This document shows positions 45,299 through 56,288 of a stretch of DNA of 64,000 nt, piece after piece. Source of the DNA: Monoplex corrugatus (Eukaryota; Mollusca; Gastropoda; Littorinimorpha; Ranellidae). The stretch is from the NCBI GenBank assembly GCA_030674185.1, contig CM060314.1, positions 28,250,115 to 28,314,114 of the forward strand. Reading direction: 5' to 3'. The notes beneath the pieces were generated by a model, which made no database searches, was not told the DNA's origin, and saw only the letters and a program-made list of their open reading frames with translations. Position 1 is the stretch's first letter. Each line of letters begins with the position of its first letter. The position numbers were made by a program, and so were the translations under genes.

Positions 45299-45850
45299 GG
45301 CTGATCAGGAAGTATCTCTCTGTCGAAACAACTGCAAAACTCGTTCTCTCCTTCATAATGTCTCGCATTGACTATTGCAATTCACTCCTGTCTGGTCTTC
45401 CTGCCTCCACAATTCACATCCTACAGCGCATTCAAAACAATGCTGTACGCCTTGTACTCAAAAAGAAAAAAGCTGACCACATATCTCCTCTCCTGGCACA
45501 GCTTCACTGGCTCCCTGTATCAAAGCGCATACAGTACAAACTAGACACCATGTGCTACAAAAGCCTCAATAATGCAGCCCCCGATTACCTGTCAAGCCTA
45601 CTTGAGATCTATGTTCCCTCACGTACCCTCCGCTCTGCCTCCGATCCTCTGACTTTTCGCTTTCCACGCACTAAGCTCATACCTATGGTCCACGAGCCTT
45701 CTCTGTTTCTGGTCCACTCTCCTGGAACAAACTTCCTCTCTCAGTCCGTCAGCAACCTACTTTTGTCTCCTTCAAGTCCGCTCTCAAAACTCACCTTTTC
45801 TCCTCTGCATAAAATCCTAACCTCACTCAACCCCCCCTGTGCAGCCTGTC
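45274..45850 (+). pseudogene. LINE ORF2, C-terminal domain
   Basis: [55 protein letters not shown] and [12 protein letters not shown] are the conserved C-terminal blocks of L2/CR1-type ORF2. Near 45700 the WN-x-LP block is out of frame. The open frame then runs on meaninglessly into the GT array. Confidence 0.82.
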
Positions 45851-45971
45851 TCCGCTCGGAGGGGAATCACATGGTTATAATATATAATTGTATATGCTAT
45901 GCTCTCTATGGCTTTCCATTGCTTTTATTCTTGCTTTTATTGCTTTTATTCTTTCTCCCCATTTGTAGCCA

Positions 45972-45973
<2 letters not shown>

Positions 45974-46033
<60 letters not shown>

Positions 46034-46092
46034 CGTGTGTATGCGTGCGTGCATGCGTGCGTGCGTGCGTGCGTGCGTGCATGCGTGTGTGT
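45974..46092 (+). repeat. (GT)n then GTGC-rich microsatellite
   Basis: About 28 GT units followed by GCGT/GCAT units, in the 3' UTR of the L2-like LINE, about 50 bp before its GCGCTATATAAAT-(ATT)n end. Confidence 0.96.
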
Positions 46093-46174
46093 CTGTTTCC
46101 GCGCTTAGATTTGATTTTGTCAAGATTTTGCGCTATATAAATATTGTAATTATTATTATTATTATTATTATTAT

Positions 46175-46674
46175 AGAGTGTAAAAATATGAGTTATGAAG
46201 ACAGGCTTAAGTTTTTAAAACTTCATTCACTGAAAGGTGGGAGGGTTAGGGGGGATTTAATACAGGTATACAAAATAATGAATGGGATGGATAAGCTATC
46301 AGTTGAAACATTTTTTTCCTTTCCACAAGCTAGTATAACAAGGAATGCTGAAGGTAAAATATTTGTTAAACACAGAAATACTAACACAAGAGCGTTTTGT
46401 TTTTCTAACAGAATTGTTAAATTGTGGAATAAAATTCCTTTTGAAATTAAATTTACTAACAGCATTAACAAATTCAAAAATTTCCTGGACGATGACGCAG
46501 AATTCAAAATTTTATTTAAAAAAATAGACTGAAGCAGATTTGCTCAAGTATGAATATTAAGACATGCTTTTCAGACCCCGAAGAAGAAAGCGTAAAACAA
46601 AAAATATAGGGCGTTAAAAGGCCAGAAGGCCTAGGCTACGAGCCAGCCCTCAGCTACTACTACTACTACTACTA
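46175..46674 (+). mobile_element. CR1-like LINE 3' end with (CTA)n tail
   Basis: Reads MSYEDRLKFLKLHSLKGGRV then RGDLIQVYKIMNGMD, FCFSNRIVKLWNKIPFEI and INKFKNFLDDDAEF. This is the C-terminal tail (L-S-Y-x-x-R-L ... R-G-D-L-I-x-x-Y-K ... W-N-x-(L/I)-P ... F-K-x-x-L-D) of CR1-type proteins. After the stop at about 46532 comes a short 3' UTR and a CTA repeat (46653-46674). It starts immediately after the (ATT)n tail of the preceding LINE. Confidence 0.75.
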
Positions 46675-46899
46675 ACATGTTAATTTGTTTAATGTTACAA
46701 CAGTATACGTAATACTAGAAATAGGCCTTAGGTATAGTACCTTTTTACATCCCATCAACTCACTTGTACGGTTTGTGAGATTTACATGGTGCAGAGGCAC
46801 TTGTAATTCATCAAATTCAGAAACTGCATCCGCGGATGTCGTCCTCTTTGTCCTCTTTGTCCAGCTTATAACACAACAACTTTAAAAACAAACGACTTG

Positions 46900-47590
46900 C
46901 GAAACACTTCTTAATCACATCTATGCAAATACACTTGAAACAATTCGAAACGTACATACGCCTAAACTGGCCATCAATGACCATAGTGTTATCAGATGCA
47001 CAAAATTTCTGAAGCTGCCGAAAATGAAATCGAAAGGACACATCTACAGCTTATTTCATTTAGACTTTTCGATTAAAAAGTATTCCTATCTAACTTATCA
47101 CAAGCACCCTTTTCATTCGGTCTACAATTGCACAAATCCTAACGAAGTTCTAGAAATCTGGTACGAAATATTCTATCATATCATTAACAAACACGTCCCA
47201 AAACGGCATAAACGGGTGGCTGACCACGATATAATGGAAGCTATGTTACACAGAGACACTTTAAAAGCTAACCAAATGTGTAAGAATACACAGAAACAAA
47301 GTAAAGAACATGGTAAGAAAATGCAAAGACAGTTTACTTCAGCAAACTAATTGAAAATCGAACAGACACATCAACAATCTGGCGAGCTCTAAACGTAATT
47401 ACTAAGAACTCATCTCCGAAATGCATAGATATTCCACACAAAAAGAAGACTGCTAACGGCTTTAATGAATATTTCTTATCTGTCTCTGAAAACATAACAG
47501 TAATTGAAACAGATGAACCACATTTAAGTACAACGAAACAACGCATCCACTTGTATCATGAGAAAAATAAAACAAGTAATTCATTCACCA
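46900..47590 (+). pseudogene. LINE fragment: endonuclease C-terminus and linker
   Basis: Before 47024 the frame gives NHIYANTLETIRNVHTPKLA and INDHSVIRCTK (a degenerate S-D-H endonuclease motif). Then follow EVLEIWYEIFYHIINKHVPK and RHKRVADHDIMEAMLHRD; after a frameshift at about 47345 come KLIENRTDTSTIWRALNVIT and KKKTANGFNEYFLSV. This is the region between endonuclease and reverse transcriptase in CR1/Jockey-like LINEs. The core is missing. Confidence 0.68.
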
Positions 47591-47612
47591 TTCCTACCTT
47601 TCATCACCGTTC

Positions 47613-48370
47613 TGATGACTGATGACTGGCTCCGAATCTGTCATGCAGTGCATGGACAGTCCCCCCCCCCCCCTCCAGCCCACCGTTTTGCTTGATGAAA
47701 TGGCTTGCGGGTGGCGTTGGGAGCTTGGGAGATGATTGTCCAGAGACTGGTGAGACACCGGTGCTCTAGGTCCCATCCAATAGGCCTTACCCTCAGGTGC
47801 TGACTTCAGGGAATAAGACTTGATGACCGCAGGGAAAGACCTGCTGGCGGCTTGGAAAGACGGCAAACTTCGGATCCCTTTGCGGGCATGTCAGACCGTA
47901 TCGGCTTTGTCTAGAGCACCATGACTGGCCACTTTTACAGCCGTTTAATAAACACCTCCTTTGATCGCAGTAAAGCAGCGTTGGGAGCTTGTGTCTGCTA
48001 ATTGTCGAAACTATGGTAAGATGAAAAGAGCTGGCAGCTAGGCGAGCTGGTGTCTGGGCCGGCTGCCCAGTAGAGAGATGAAGGCCAAGAATAAGGCAAG
48101 AGAGTACTCTTCCATTCTGTCTCGGTCCGGAGGCTGGGCTGGACCCAATTGGTGCATGTTGTGTGGCTATGTCCCAGGGTTTGTCATCTTCCCTTTGCCA
48201 TTCAGTTTGTACACAAGGTAACTGATGACTGGGTCTGAACGGGCCATGCAGCGCATGGACAGTCCCTCTTTGCTTGATGAAATAGCTATCGTGTGGCGTA
48301 AGGAACTTGGGAGGTGATTGTCCGGAGAATGGTGAGGCATTGTTGCTCTGGGTCCCATCCAGCACCTTCA
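47613..48370. repeat. direct repeat pair about 600 bp apart, unknown family
   Basis: Two segments (about 47613-47800 and 48218-48370) share CTGATGACTGG, CATGGACAGTCCC, TTTGCTTGATGAAAT, TTGGGAG-TGATTGTCC and GGTCCCATCCA in order. The spacer carries unrelated GC-rich sequence. No protein match recognised; a poly(C) run of 14 lies in the first copy. Confidence 0.75.
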
Positions 48371-49169
48371 GGTGTTTCTTGTTAAAACCGAAACAACCAA
48401 TTAATTAGCAATGTCTCATGAAAAATTTAAACTGGGTTTTAAGTTAAAAGATTTATCATATGGTTTTGAAGATATTGCTGTTCTGAGTAAAAAGCAGTTT
48501 AAATTTTTAAAATCGGACTAATTGTTCACGAGATATTCCAATTTCAAGCGTCAAAAATTTCTTCAAATTTGGATTCACGTTTTAGTGGGAGAAAGAAGGG
48601 ACCAGCTGTCACAGAAGAAACCCATCAAATGGCATGGTATGCTGATTTTGCTGGAAATGACATTCATTTTGTTATCGTGAGAGACAGACAGGATCAAATG
48701 TCATGAAATTTTGATCGTTGATGTATTTTTGTATGCCGAATTGAATGAAACCATTATCGTAGCTCTACGACGAGCCATTTTTGTCTTATTACAGGAACCG
48801 TGATATTTGGCATGTTTTATCAGTTTTTCATTAATAATTGCCCATATTGTATTAATAACAGACAAAAAATGAAGCAAGAAACAAAACAAGGACATATAAT
48901 CATTTTATGAGATAGATATAAAATCATTTTGCTCTTCGGTTAAGTGTCTTATTACTGCAAATTAAACCAAAAAAGTCACGACTCGCTACTTCAGTAGTCT
49001 TATGAATAAGTTTTGATATTTCATCAGTTTTTGTACATATAAAACGAAATATGAGAATCAATGACTTCCGGAATCACTTAGATAATTAAAATATTAAAAA
49101 TTACTGCATGCCTTTATACTGCAGTCTATCCGAAAAAATATCATCCGACCAAAATTCCACTAAAATCTA
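48371..49169. other. intergenic, nothing recognised
   Basis: AT-rich stretch before the next LINE. Confidence 0.5.
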
Positions 49170-49184
49170 TACACACACATACAC

Positions 49185-49880
49185 ATGAACACACAAAAAC
49201 CTGACATCTTTACCACAACTAAACGTGACGTCAAAACTGCTGTGTCTACACATCCCAGATCTAAGTCCAATAATTTGCCACGTGTCCTCATCATTCACGA
49301 CTCCGTCTTGAATAAAGTGGATGGACAGAGATTAGGTTCGTCCTACGGTTTCCAGGTGGCGACGAGGAAGATCCGCACTATCGAGGACTGTAAGAGAGGC
49401 ATTGAAAAATCTAAAGAAGAACTGACACCTGAACCTGACTGCGTTCTTCTATACGTGGGGATAACAGATCTAAAAACAAAGGAGCCAAATGTATGTTCTA
49501 CAAATCTAGATCTCTGCGTAAAATCTATCAACACCCAATTTCCGAAAGCCAAGGTAGTGCTAAGTCAGGTCGCTCCCGTGAGAAATAAGCACCTAAATGT
49601 GAAAAGGGAGCTCCTAAATGCCCTGACCAAAGAGAGACTCCTCAACACAGCGAATGTCGAATACATCAGCCACAATAATCTACAAACAAGCAGCAACACC
49701 CAAGTCAGCCAGGACGACGTACATCCCACCACCAGAGAGGCGAGCGTTCTGGCCAGAAACATAGGGAGGCATATCCATCAGCTTTTTTGGGAAAAACCGA
49801 AGCGGAAATCAACCCATCAACGCCGCCAAACAAGACCCGGCTTTCACCCTCAGTTTTTCTTCCCTCCCTGGTCATTTTAG
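49185..49880 (+). CDS. LINE ORF1, SGNH/esterase-like domain
   Basis: The 231-codon intact frame has RVLIIHDSVLNKVDG (block I with the nucleophile-position Ser40, HDS in place of GDS), VLLYVGITDLK (block III-like, G-x-x-D), and DDVHPTTREASVLARNI (block V, D-x-x-H-P near 177-181). Esterase-type ORF1 proteins are known from CR1-group and related LINEs, where the enzyme's role is unclear. The tail is basic and ends FFFPPWSF. Confidence 0.75.
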   Translation: MNTQKPDIFTTTKRDVKTAVSTHPRSKSNNLPRVLIIHDSVLNKVDGQRLGSSYGFQVATRKIRTIEDCKRGIEKSKEELTPEPDCVLLYVGITDLKTKEPNVCSTNLDLCVKSINTQFPKAKVVLSQVAPVRNKHLNVKRELLNALTKERLLNTANVEYISHNNLQTSSNTQVSQDDVHPTTREASVLARNIGRHIHQLFWEKPKRKSTHQRRQTRPGFHPQFFFPPWSF

Positions 49881-50048
49881 ATTCAGCCCAGATTCAGTTC
49901 CTCTCTGTTCAGTGCTCAACTATATTGTTTTACTTACTTCTATACTTGTTTGTTTACTTATGATATGTGTAAATTTTACTTGAACGTTATTTGATTATCT
50001 AATTATCTAAATATACGATAGTACTCCAAGCTTATTCAACTGTTCATC

Positions 50049-50864
50049 ATGAAGAAGTGTGAAGTCCGTGATATCAACGTTGTTCAGTGGAACACACGTT
50101 CCCTTGTTAAAAACAATTCCTATTTGACTAACTGTCTATCTTCTAGAAACATCCAAGTCTTGCTTCTACAATCGCTGAATACCACCAAGACTAATATACC
50201 TAAAATATCGGGGTTTTATTATCCACCAATATATGACTCTAAAAATGACGGTGGCCGAATACAAACAGCTATATATGTTCGAGAAGGTCTAATCTACTGT
50301 GAAAGAACATCGCCAGTACCAAAATCGTGCTCATCTATTTCTTCATGTGCAATTATTATAAAACTTTCATCATCATTAGTTTTGAATTTGACCTCTGTGT
50401 ATCTACCAAGAGGTCCCGATTCTGTGAATACTGAGTGGCTGAAACATTTCCATGATCAACGTGACAAATGGATCATTGGTGGCGATTTTAATGCTCATGC
50501 CCCATTTTGGGACAAGAATTGTAAAAATATAACTAGCAACAGGTTGATTGAAAATATTATAGATTCCAATTTATACTTACTAAACAACGGACACGTTACC
50601 CGTGTCCCTGACATACCAACCCATAGACCCACAGCTATCGACCTTACCTTAATCTCACCTTCGCTAGCACCAAATGCCACATGGCAAACAGAGGATGATC
50701 TGTTGGGATCAGATCACATCCCCATACTTCTTATCCTTAACCTTATCGCTGAAATAGATGCAATGCCACAAGATAGTTTACCCAAGTTTAACTATAAATA
50801 CGCAGATTGGGCCATGTTTAAAGCTGTCCTAAAAATACAAGAACAGATCTATCTGAAACAATGA
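50049..50864 (+). pseudogene. LINE ORF2, apurinic endonuclease domain
   Basis: INVVQWNTRSLVKN (N at the metal site), IQVLLLQS (the usual catalytic E is Q in L-L-x-Q-S), SVYLPRG, WIIGGDFNAHAPFWD (G-D-x-N-A-H), PTAIDLTLISPSLA and LLGSDHIPILL (S-D-H). Translation ends at about 50862 and the following 200 bp need further frame changes before the reverse transcriptase, so the copy is dead. The E-to-Q change may itself matter. Confidence 0.82.
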
Positions 50865-51065
50865 CCTTAAACGATATGTACGTAGATTTCTGTAATTCAC
50901 TCTTAAGGGCCGCAAAAATTTCAGTTCCAGAATTTTAAAGCGTCAAAAACAGGAAAACATCATGGAAACGTCTGGTGGAATAAAGACTGTGAAAAGGCAG
51001 TCAACGAAAAGAAAGAAAAATACAAACAATATATAGCAAATAGGTCACCTGAAAATCATACGGCG

Positions 51066-51551
51066 ATGAAAAGTGCCAATATAAACTGTAACAGAGTCAT
51101 AGAACAAGCTAAAGAACAATATTGGACATCTTTTTGTACATATGAAGTAAGTGACCATAAAGATATGCAAAAGATTTGGGAAAAACTGAAAACAATGAAA
51201 AATGGGATCAAGTTGCCATCAATTCCAGTAAAGCTAGAAAACAACCCTTTACCTAGCTCACAGGAGAAAGCAGAAGCTTTTGCAGACATGTTTGCTGAGG
51301 TTTGTCGAGTAGAAGGACTTCCTGCCTCTAGTAGAAATTATAGGGTACAAGAAGAAAAGACCGACGCATACAAGGATCCTGCACCAGATAATATGCATTA
51401 CGTAAATGCACCAATCACGTTCCAAGAATTAAAAAATGCCATTAAATCAATTCCAAATAAAAAGACATCAGTAGGATTTGATGCAATATCCAATGAGATG
51501 TTGAAAAAATTTACCAGAAAATTTTTTAATCTTGCTACACAATATGTTTAA
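51066..51551 (+). pseudogene. LINE ORF2, linker before the reverse transcriptase
   Basis: KSANINCNRVIEQAKEQYWT, KIWEKLKTMKNGIK, AEAFADMFAEV and ELKNAIKSIPNKKTSVGFDA then ISNEMLKKF. This is the E-(L/I)-x-x-A-I-x-x-x-x-x-K-(S/T)-x-G-x-D-x-I-x-x-x-(M/L)-(L/I) entry into the fingers domain. A frameshift near 51530 separates it from the next piece. Confidence 0.8.
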
Positions 51552-52809
51552 AAAATGTTGGAACAGCGGCAAACTGCCTAACTATTGGAAACAATCAATA
51601 GTGGTTCCTGTGCTAAAACCAGGTAAAGGCAATACAGACTTGAAAAACTACAGGCCGATTGCAATAACATCGCACGTATGTAAACTAATGGAGAAAATAA
51701 TTTTAAAGAGATTGATGCACTACTGTGAAAAGAACAAAATATTACCAGTGAATCAGGCAGGATTTAGAAAAGGCAGGTCACCGGTGGAACTCCTTACAAA
51801 ACTAACCACTAATATCAAACAACAATTTGCCAGACGTCAATGTGTTTTAGCAACATTTTTTGATATCACTAAAGCATACGACCAAGTATGGCACTCCAGA
51901 TTATTACTCAAATTGAAAAATATTGGGCTGACAGGTCACATTTTTGACTATGTCAAATGCTTCTTAGAAAACCGAGTATTTCAAACGAGGATTGAAAATG
52001 TGTATTCCACAGAACGACTTATTCAAATGGGTATCCCTCAGGGATCCGTTATTGCTCCCCTTCTCTTCATGATATTAATGCATGACTTTCCCAGTAAAAT
52101 GTCTAAACATGTAGTTTTAGTTCAATATGCTGACGATTTATGCATGTGGATGCAGGTAAATATGAAAAGAAAAACTCCTTTGCGCTGTCTTAATTATACG
52201 CGTAAATGTTATCAACTAGAGCTTGATACAATAGCACGATATATGGTAGAAAATGGTCTGCATTTATCAGTGGAAAAAACACAGATAGTTTTGTTTAACA
52301 GTGGAGCTAACCCAGCAAATATTCCCACGTTCAAACTGGGAGATACTCTTCTTCAATATAACAAGTCGATTAAATTCTTAGGAGTTTTCCTTACAGCGAA
52401 ATTATCTTGGAATCAGCATATTGAATACTTATTAACAAAAGCTCAAAAAAGTTTAAATTTCTTGAAAATAGTTCGCAAACAGACATGGGGACAAGATATA
52501 TCAAGACTTGTTCATCTTTGTAAATCGCTTATTAGATCTAAATTAACCTATGCCCAAGAAATCTTTTTCAGTGCACCGAAACACTTATTAACAAAACTGC
52601 AGAGCTTAGATTGTAAAGGTTTCAAACTTGCGCTGGGTCTTCCAATGCATGCCTCTTGTCTTCGCACATACAACGCGATCAAATTATTGCCGCTTGATGA
52701 ACAAAGGAAAGTCGCTTCCACTAAATTTCTGTTAAGAAACACCACCATAGAAAACAGCATTGAAACAGACAAAAATAAGATCAGACTCCGACTTTCCAAA
52801 AAGAGCTAA
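51532..52809 (+). pseudogene. LINE ORF2, reverse transcriptase core
   Basis: The 425-codon frame has [20 protein letters not shown] (25-44), AGFRKGRSPVE (76-86), FFDITKAYDQVW (109-120), MGIPQGSVIAPLLF (166-179) and YADDLCMWM (199-207), then LSVEKTQIVLFN and IKFLGVFL. The catalytic Asp residues are intact. It ends by a frameshift near 52790, with coding continued in the next frame. Confidence 0.87.
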
Positions 52810-53701
52810 ATCAATATCCTCACAGGTCACACTAGCAACATATACAACTGATGTTATGAAAGGCTCTGGAATAGATCTAGAAGCAGATCCTGTCACTTCA
52901 AGACCTTCCTTTTCACCTGTACCCAGTTGGGAACTTCAAAGAGCACGTTTTGACATATGTCACACTGACTTAAAAAAAGAAGATAATATCAACTTACTGG
53001 CAAGTCAAGTTAAATGTCATATAGAAGATTTTTATTCCGATCACTTGAAAGTTTACACTGATGGATCAATAATTGAAAGACAAGCAGGGTCAGCGTTTTT
53101 AATACCTGCTCTCAAAATTGAGAAATCCTTCTATATAGGACTTAATAAATCTGTCTTTACCGCTGAACTCTTTGCAATCTTAATGGCTTTGAATTATATG
53201 ATAAATTTTCCTAGGACACTTCCCAAGATACTATTTTGCGTTGATTCAAAATCTGTACTTCAAGCTCTTGAATTATCAAAATTACAAACAAGATCTGAAA
53301 TGATATTGGAAATTACTCACTTGATTAATAGTTTATCCTTAAGAGGCATTGATATTACTTTCTGCTGGATATCATCTCATAGTTCTTTTCATTATAACGA
53401 TATGGTTGATAGGGCTGCCAAACGGGGGGCAAAGAGCTCCCCAGATTCAAATAGTGTACAACTTTCCCTCTCATTGCATGAGTGTTATACCTTAGTGGAC
53501 TCCTATGTATGGAAGCAGTTTCAAGATAAACAAGAAAAGTATGAAAACTGTTATATGAACTTTGAAATTAGCAAAACTCTTAAGCAGTTTCCTGCCAGCA
53601 GAAGTATACAATCCCTTATGTATAGGTGGAAACTTGATGCATTTAAAATAAAATACACCAGGAATAATAGTATGTCTGTGTGGAAAAAAGATAACACATA
53701 G
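52760..53701 (+). pseudogene. LINE ORF2, RNase H domain
   Basis: KVYTDGSIIERQAGSAF (Asp101), SVFTAELFAILMALNYM (Glu136), ILFCVDSKSVLQALE (Asp162) and ITFCWISSHSSFHYNDMVDR (distal His and Asp) give the D-E-D-D set of an RNase H1-like fold. The usual WVPSH is WISSH. The short region after it is the C-terminus of the ORF. All catalytic positions look intact. Confidence 0.87.
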
Positions 53702-54060
53702 TCATATTCTTTCATGCGTTCGGGTGAAAAGACATATTCCTGCACGATCTAAGAGTAAGACAGTTTCTGATGTATTTGCCTCACCATCCTTAACATATGA
53801 ATTTTTTGTTAGCCTGTCAAAAAGTCCTAGAGCAAATTATCTTTAACACGCCGTTATTTCACATGTTCAATGTTATGGTTAACCAATTTTATTGTTTCAA
53901 TCGTTAATTATGATAACATCTTGTGATTTTGTTCCTTCTCGTCTTCGGCACAGTTGTTTTCTGGTTCATTTCTTTTTCCTGAAGATTAACCATTTCCAAG
54001 TATATTCTTCACTCCTCATGAATTTTTTTTTTGGGGGGGGGGGGGTCTAAAATCACTTAA

Positions 54061-54750
54061 GTGAATAGACATTAAATGAAAGACCACCACACACACATAA
54101 CACACTTACACGTACATACACACAGAGGAAAACATCACAGACAAGATTTTTGTACATTACATTTGATATTTATTTTATACATCAGTTATTAGAAAATTGA
54201 CTAGATTGTCTGTGAATGAGTCAAGTCACCCAACGCTTGAGCACAGCCAGCGTCCAAAGAAAACTTCAGGAAGGATGTGGGACCACTCGCCATTCAGGAA
54301 CAGGTCACTGCAGTAGAGAAATACATGAATTTCTGCGTTATATATACCATTCATTGGGAGACTGGAAAGGAAAGAAAACCATAATCAATAGTCTTCACAT
54401 CAGTATCACTTTAACAATAAGCTCAAACTCGCGACTTTGATTTTTAGCAATTACTTGTAAAAATCCACCATAGCTGAGCAATCCTGCTAAGTATTTCCAG
54501 TGTAATTTTACCCTTTAAAACAAATAAATAACAATTGGCTAGTAGTAAATAAGATGCAATCTTCCCTTTAAAAAATAATGACAATAGGCCTATCCTTTTC
54601 AGATACTGACTTCAAATTGAAACAATTATGTAAAGTAATGGGTGGTCTACTTTACAAACAATACCACTCATAGCCTTCTACTCAGTTTCAAAAGCTAAAT
54701 AAAGAATGTTATAACAAGGAACACAAGATTTTGTTTTGTGACATTCTAAA
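54061..54750. other. intergenic, nothing recognised
   Basis: AT-rich stretch between the LINE and the GA repeats. Confidence 0.5.
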
Positions 54751-54754
54751 TCTC

Positions 54755-54787
54755 TGTGTGTGTGTGTGTGTTAGTGTGTGTGTGTTG

Positions 54788-54840
<53 letters not shown>

Positions 54841-54908
54841 TGTCTGTTAACAATGACTTGGACATAAATGTATTGGGGCTATTTACTTATTTATACATTT
54901 CTTATTCT

Positions 54909-54974
<66 letters not shown>

Positions 54975-55067
54975 TTCACATCAAGTACAATGACTTGCAC
55001 AGAATTTTTTGTTGATTTGAAAAAAAAATATTTAGGCCTATTTATCTATTTATTTATTTATTTATTT

Positions 55068-55127
<60 letters not shown>

Positions 55128-55211
55128 CACATCAAGTACAATGACTTGCACAGAATTGTTTGTTGATTTGAAAAAAAAAATATTTAGGCCTATTTATTTA
55201 TTTATTTATTT

Positions 55212-55272
<61 letters not shown>
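54755..55272 (+). repeat. (GA)n higher-order tandem repeat
   Basis: Four GA arrays (54791-54838, 54911-54970, 55072-55125, 55216-55272) are separated by spacers. The second and third spacers are nearly identical (TTCACATCAAGTACAATGAC, TTGCACAGAATT, TTGTTGATTTG, A-run, TATTTAGGCCTATTTAT, TTTAn), so a GA-plus-spacer unit of about 145-160 bp is itself duplicated. A GT run precedes it. Confidence 0.95.
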
Positions 55273-55274
<2 letters not shown>

Positions 55275-55689
55275 GGGGAGGGGGGATGCTCACTCTTCTA
55301 TTTAGGCGAAGCCATTTTCCACGGCTCCTCGAAGCCCGTCGAGCACATAGTATTTTTAGTGATAAGCTCGCCCATCGTGGGGTGAACAGGTCTACCCAGC
55401 GACATGGAAATTAGCATGACCTTGTGGAGGAAATGGTTGACGAACCTAGCTTCACGCTGAGGACTCAGAATCGAGTTCAAGCGCAGTTGTCCTTTGTTTT
55501 GAAAAATACAATGTTACAGATAAAACAGAACTTCATCTGTTGATTGCTAGTCTCAGTCTGAGAGCGCAAATCTTGCCGAACTGAAACTTGCAAAGCGTTC
55601 TGTCACGCGTAGTAGGACTACTGGCGTCGGCACATTCCGACGTTATTTCATACATCACTCCTTTCATCACCTTTCCTGAGGTGGGAAAT

Positions 55690-55935
55690 ACATCTCCAGT
55701 ATGAGAAATAAAAAATCATCTTGCTTAGATGAAATCTGTAGCGAAGTATTAGAAATATCCATGCATCACATACACATTAAATGTATGTATTGATCTGAAA
55801 GTCTTCCCAACAGAATACAAAAAAGCAAAAACAATCCCTTTACCAAAGACAAGAGATGAAATCACTTTAGACGATCACAGACCAACATCACTAGTATCAG
55901 TGGTCTTTACACCACTTGAAAGACATATTCGGGGA
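55690..55935 (+). pseudogene. LINE reverse transcriptase fragment (fingers region)
   Basis: A frame with SCLDEICSEVLEIS, then PTEYKKAKTIPLPKTRDEIT, LDDHRPTSLVSV and PLERHI follows the reverse transcriptase pattern (W/Y)K-x-A-x-x-(I/V)-P-L-P-K ... (D/N)-(Y/H)-R-P-(I/T)-S-L. It is too short and broken to assign to a clade. Confidence 0.5.
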
Positions 55936-56176
55936 ATTCATGGAAGATCAGTCATTACTTCACCCCCTTTAATCAGGATCACATCAACGTTATTCATGAG
56001 ACGCTGCTCTTCCAAACATAACAAACTCGTGGTTATCAGCCATAAACGAAGCAATTCTTTCTTTCTTTTAAAAAAAAATCTTTGTGCTGTCTCTTCCACC
56101 AAGAAAACCATTCTGAGACTTTGGATCGATAGGTTTGGATACCTGGCTGATGACTCTGTTAAGGATAATTTAGGCA

Positions 56177-56185
56177 AGGAGCTTC
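56177..56185 (+). repeat. 9-bp candidate target-site duplication, left
   Basis: GGAGCTTCC, identical and in the same orientation at 60537-60545. On both sides exactly 9 bases separate it from the first TCGATACG of the terminal 16-bp array. Confidence 0.7.
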
Positions 56186-56192
56186 CGGGGAC

Positions 56193-56288
56193 ATCTCGAT
56201 ACGTCCCAGGTTCGACGCGTCCCAGGTTCGACAGGTCCCAAGTTCGATAGGTCCCAGGTTCGACGCGTCCCAGGTTCGATACGTCCCA
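56193..56288 (+). repeat. terminal 16-bp array, left end of the Foldback-like element
   Basis: Six units of TTCGACGCGTCCCAGG type with variants at the middle positions (ACGCG, ACAGG, ATAGG, ATACG). The reverse complement of nearly the same unit series occurs at the right end. Confidence 0.92.

Larger units (their letters stand above)
41516..46174 (+). mobile_element. L2/CR1-like LINE, nearly full length, frame-broken
   Basis: In order: a 5' UTR, ORF1 with a PHD finger (41855), an endonuclease-reverse transcriptase ORF2 split over several frames (42859-45800), and a 3' UTR with a GT array and a GCGCTATATAAAT-(ATT)n end. The 5' boundary is uncertain; the YY1-like AAAATGGCGGC at about 41514-41524 is a plausible start. 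It is closely related to the truncated copy at 7105-9292 but carries more damage. Confidence 0.82.
49170..54060 (+). mobile_element. I/Nimb-like LINE with SGNH-type ORF1 and RNase H
   Basis: ORF1 at 49185 is followed by an ORF2 made of endonuclease (50049), reverse transcriptase (51066-52809) and RNase H (52760-53701). Order and content fit the I superfamily. ORF2 is broken by at least three frame disruptions (about 50862, 51540 and 52790). The 3' boundary is not sharp; a T/G homopolymer tract lies near 54020-54048. Confidence 0.8.
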
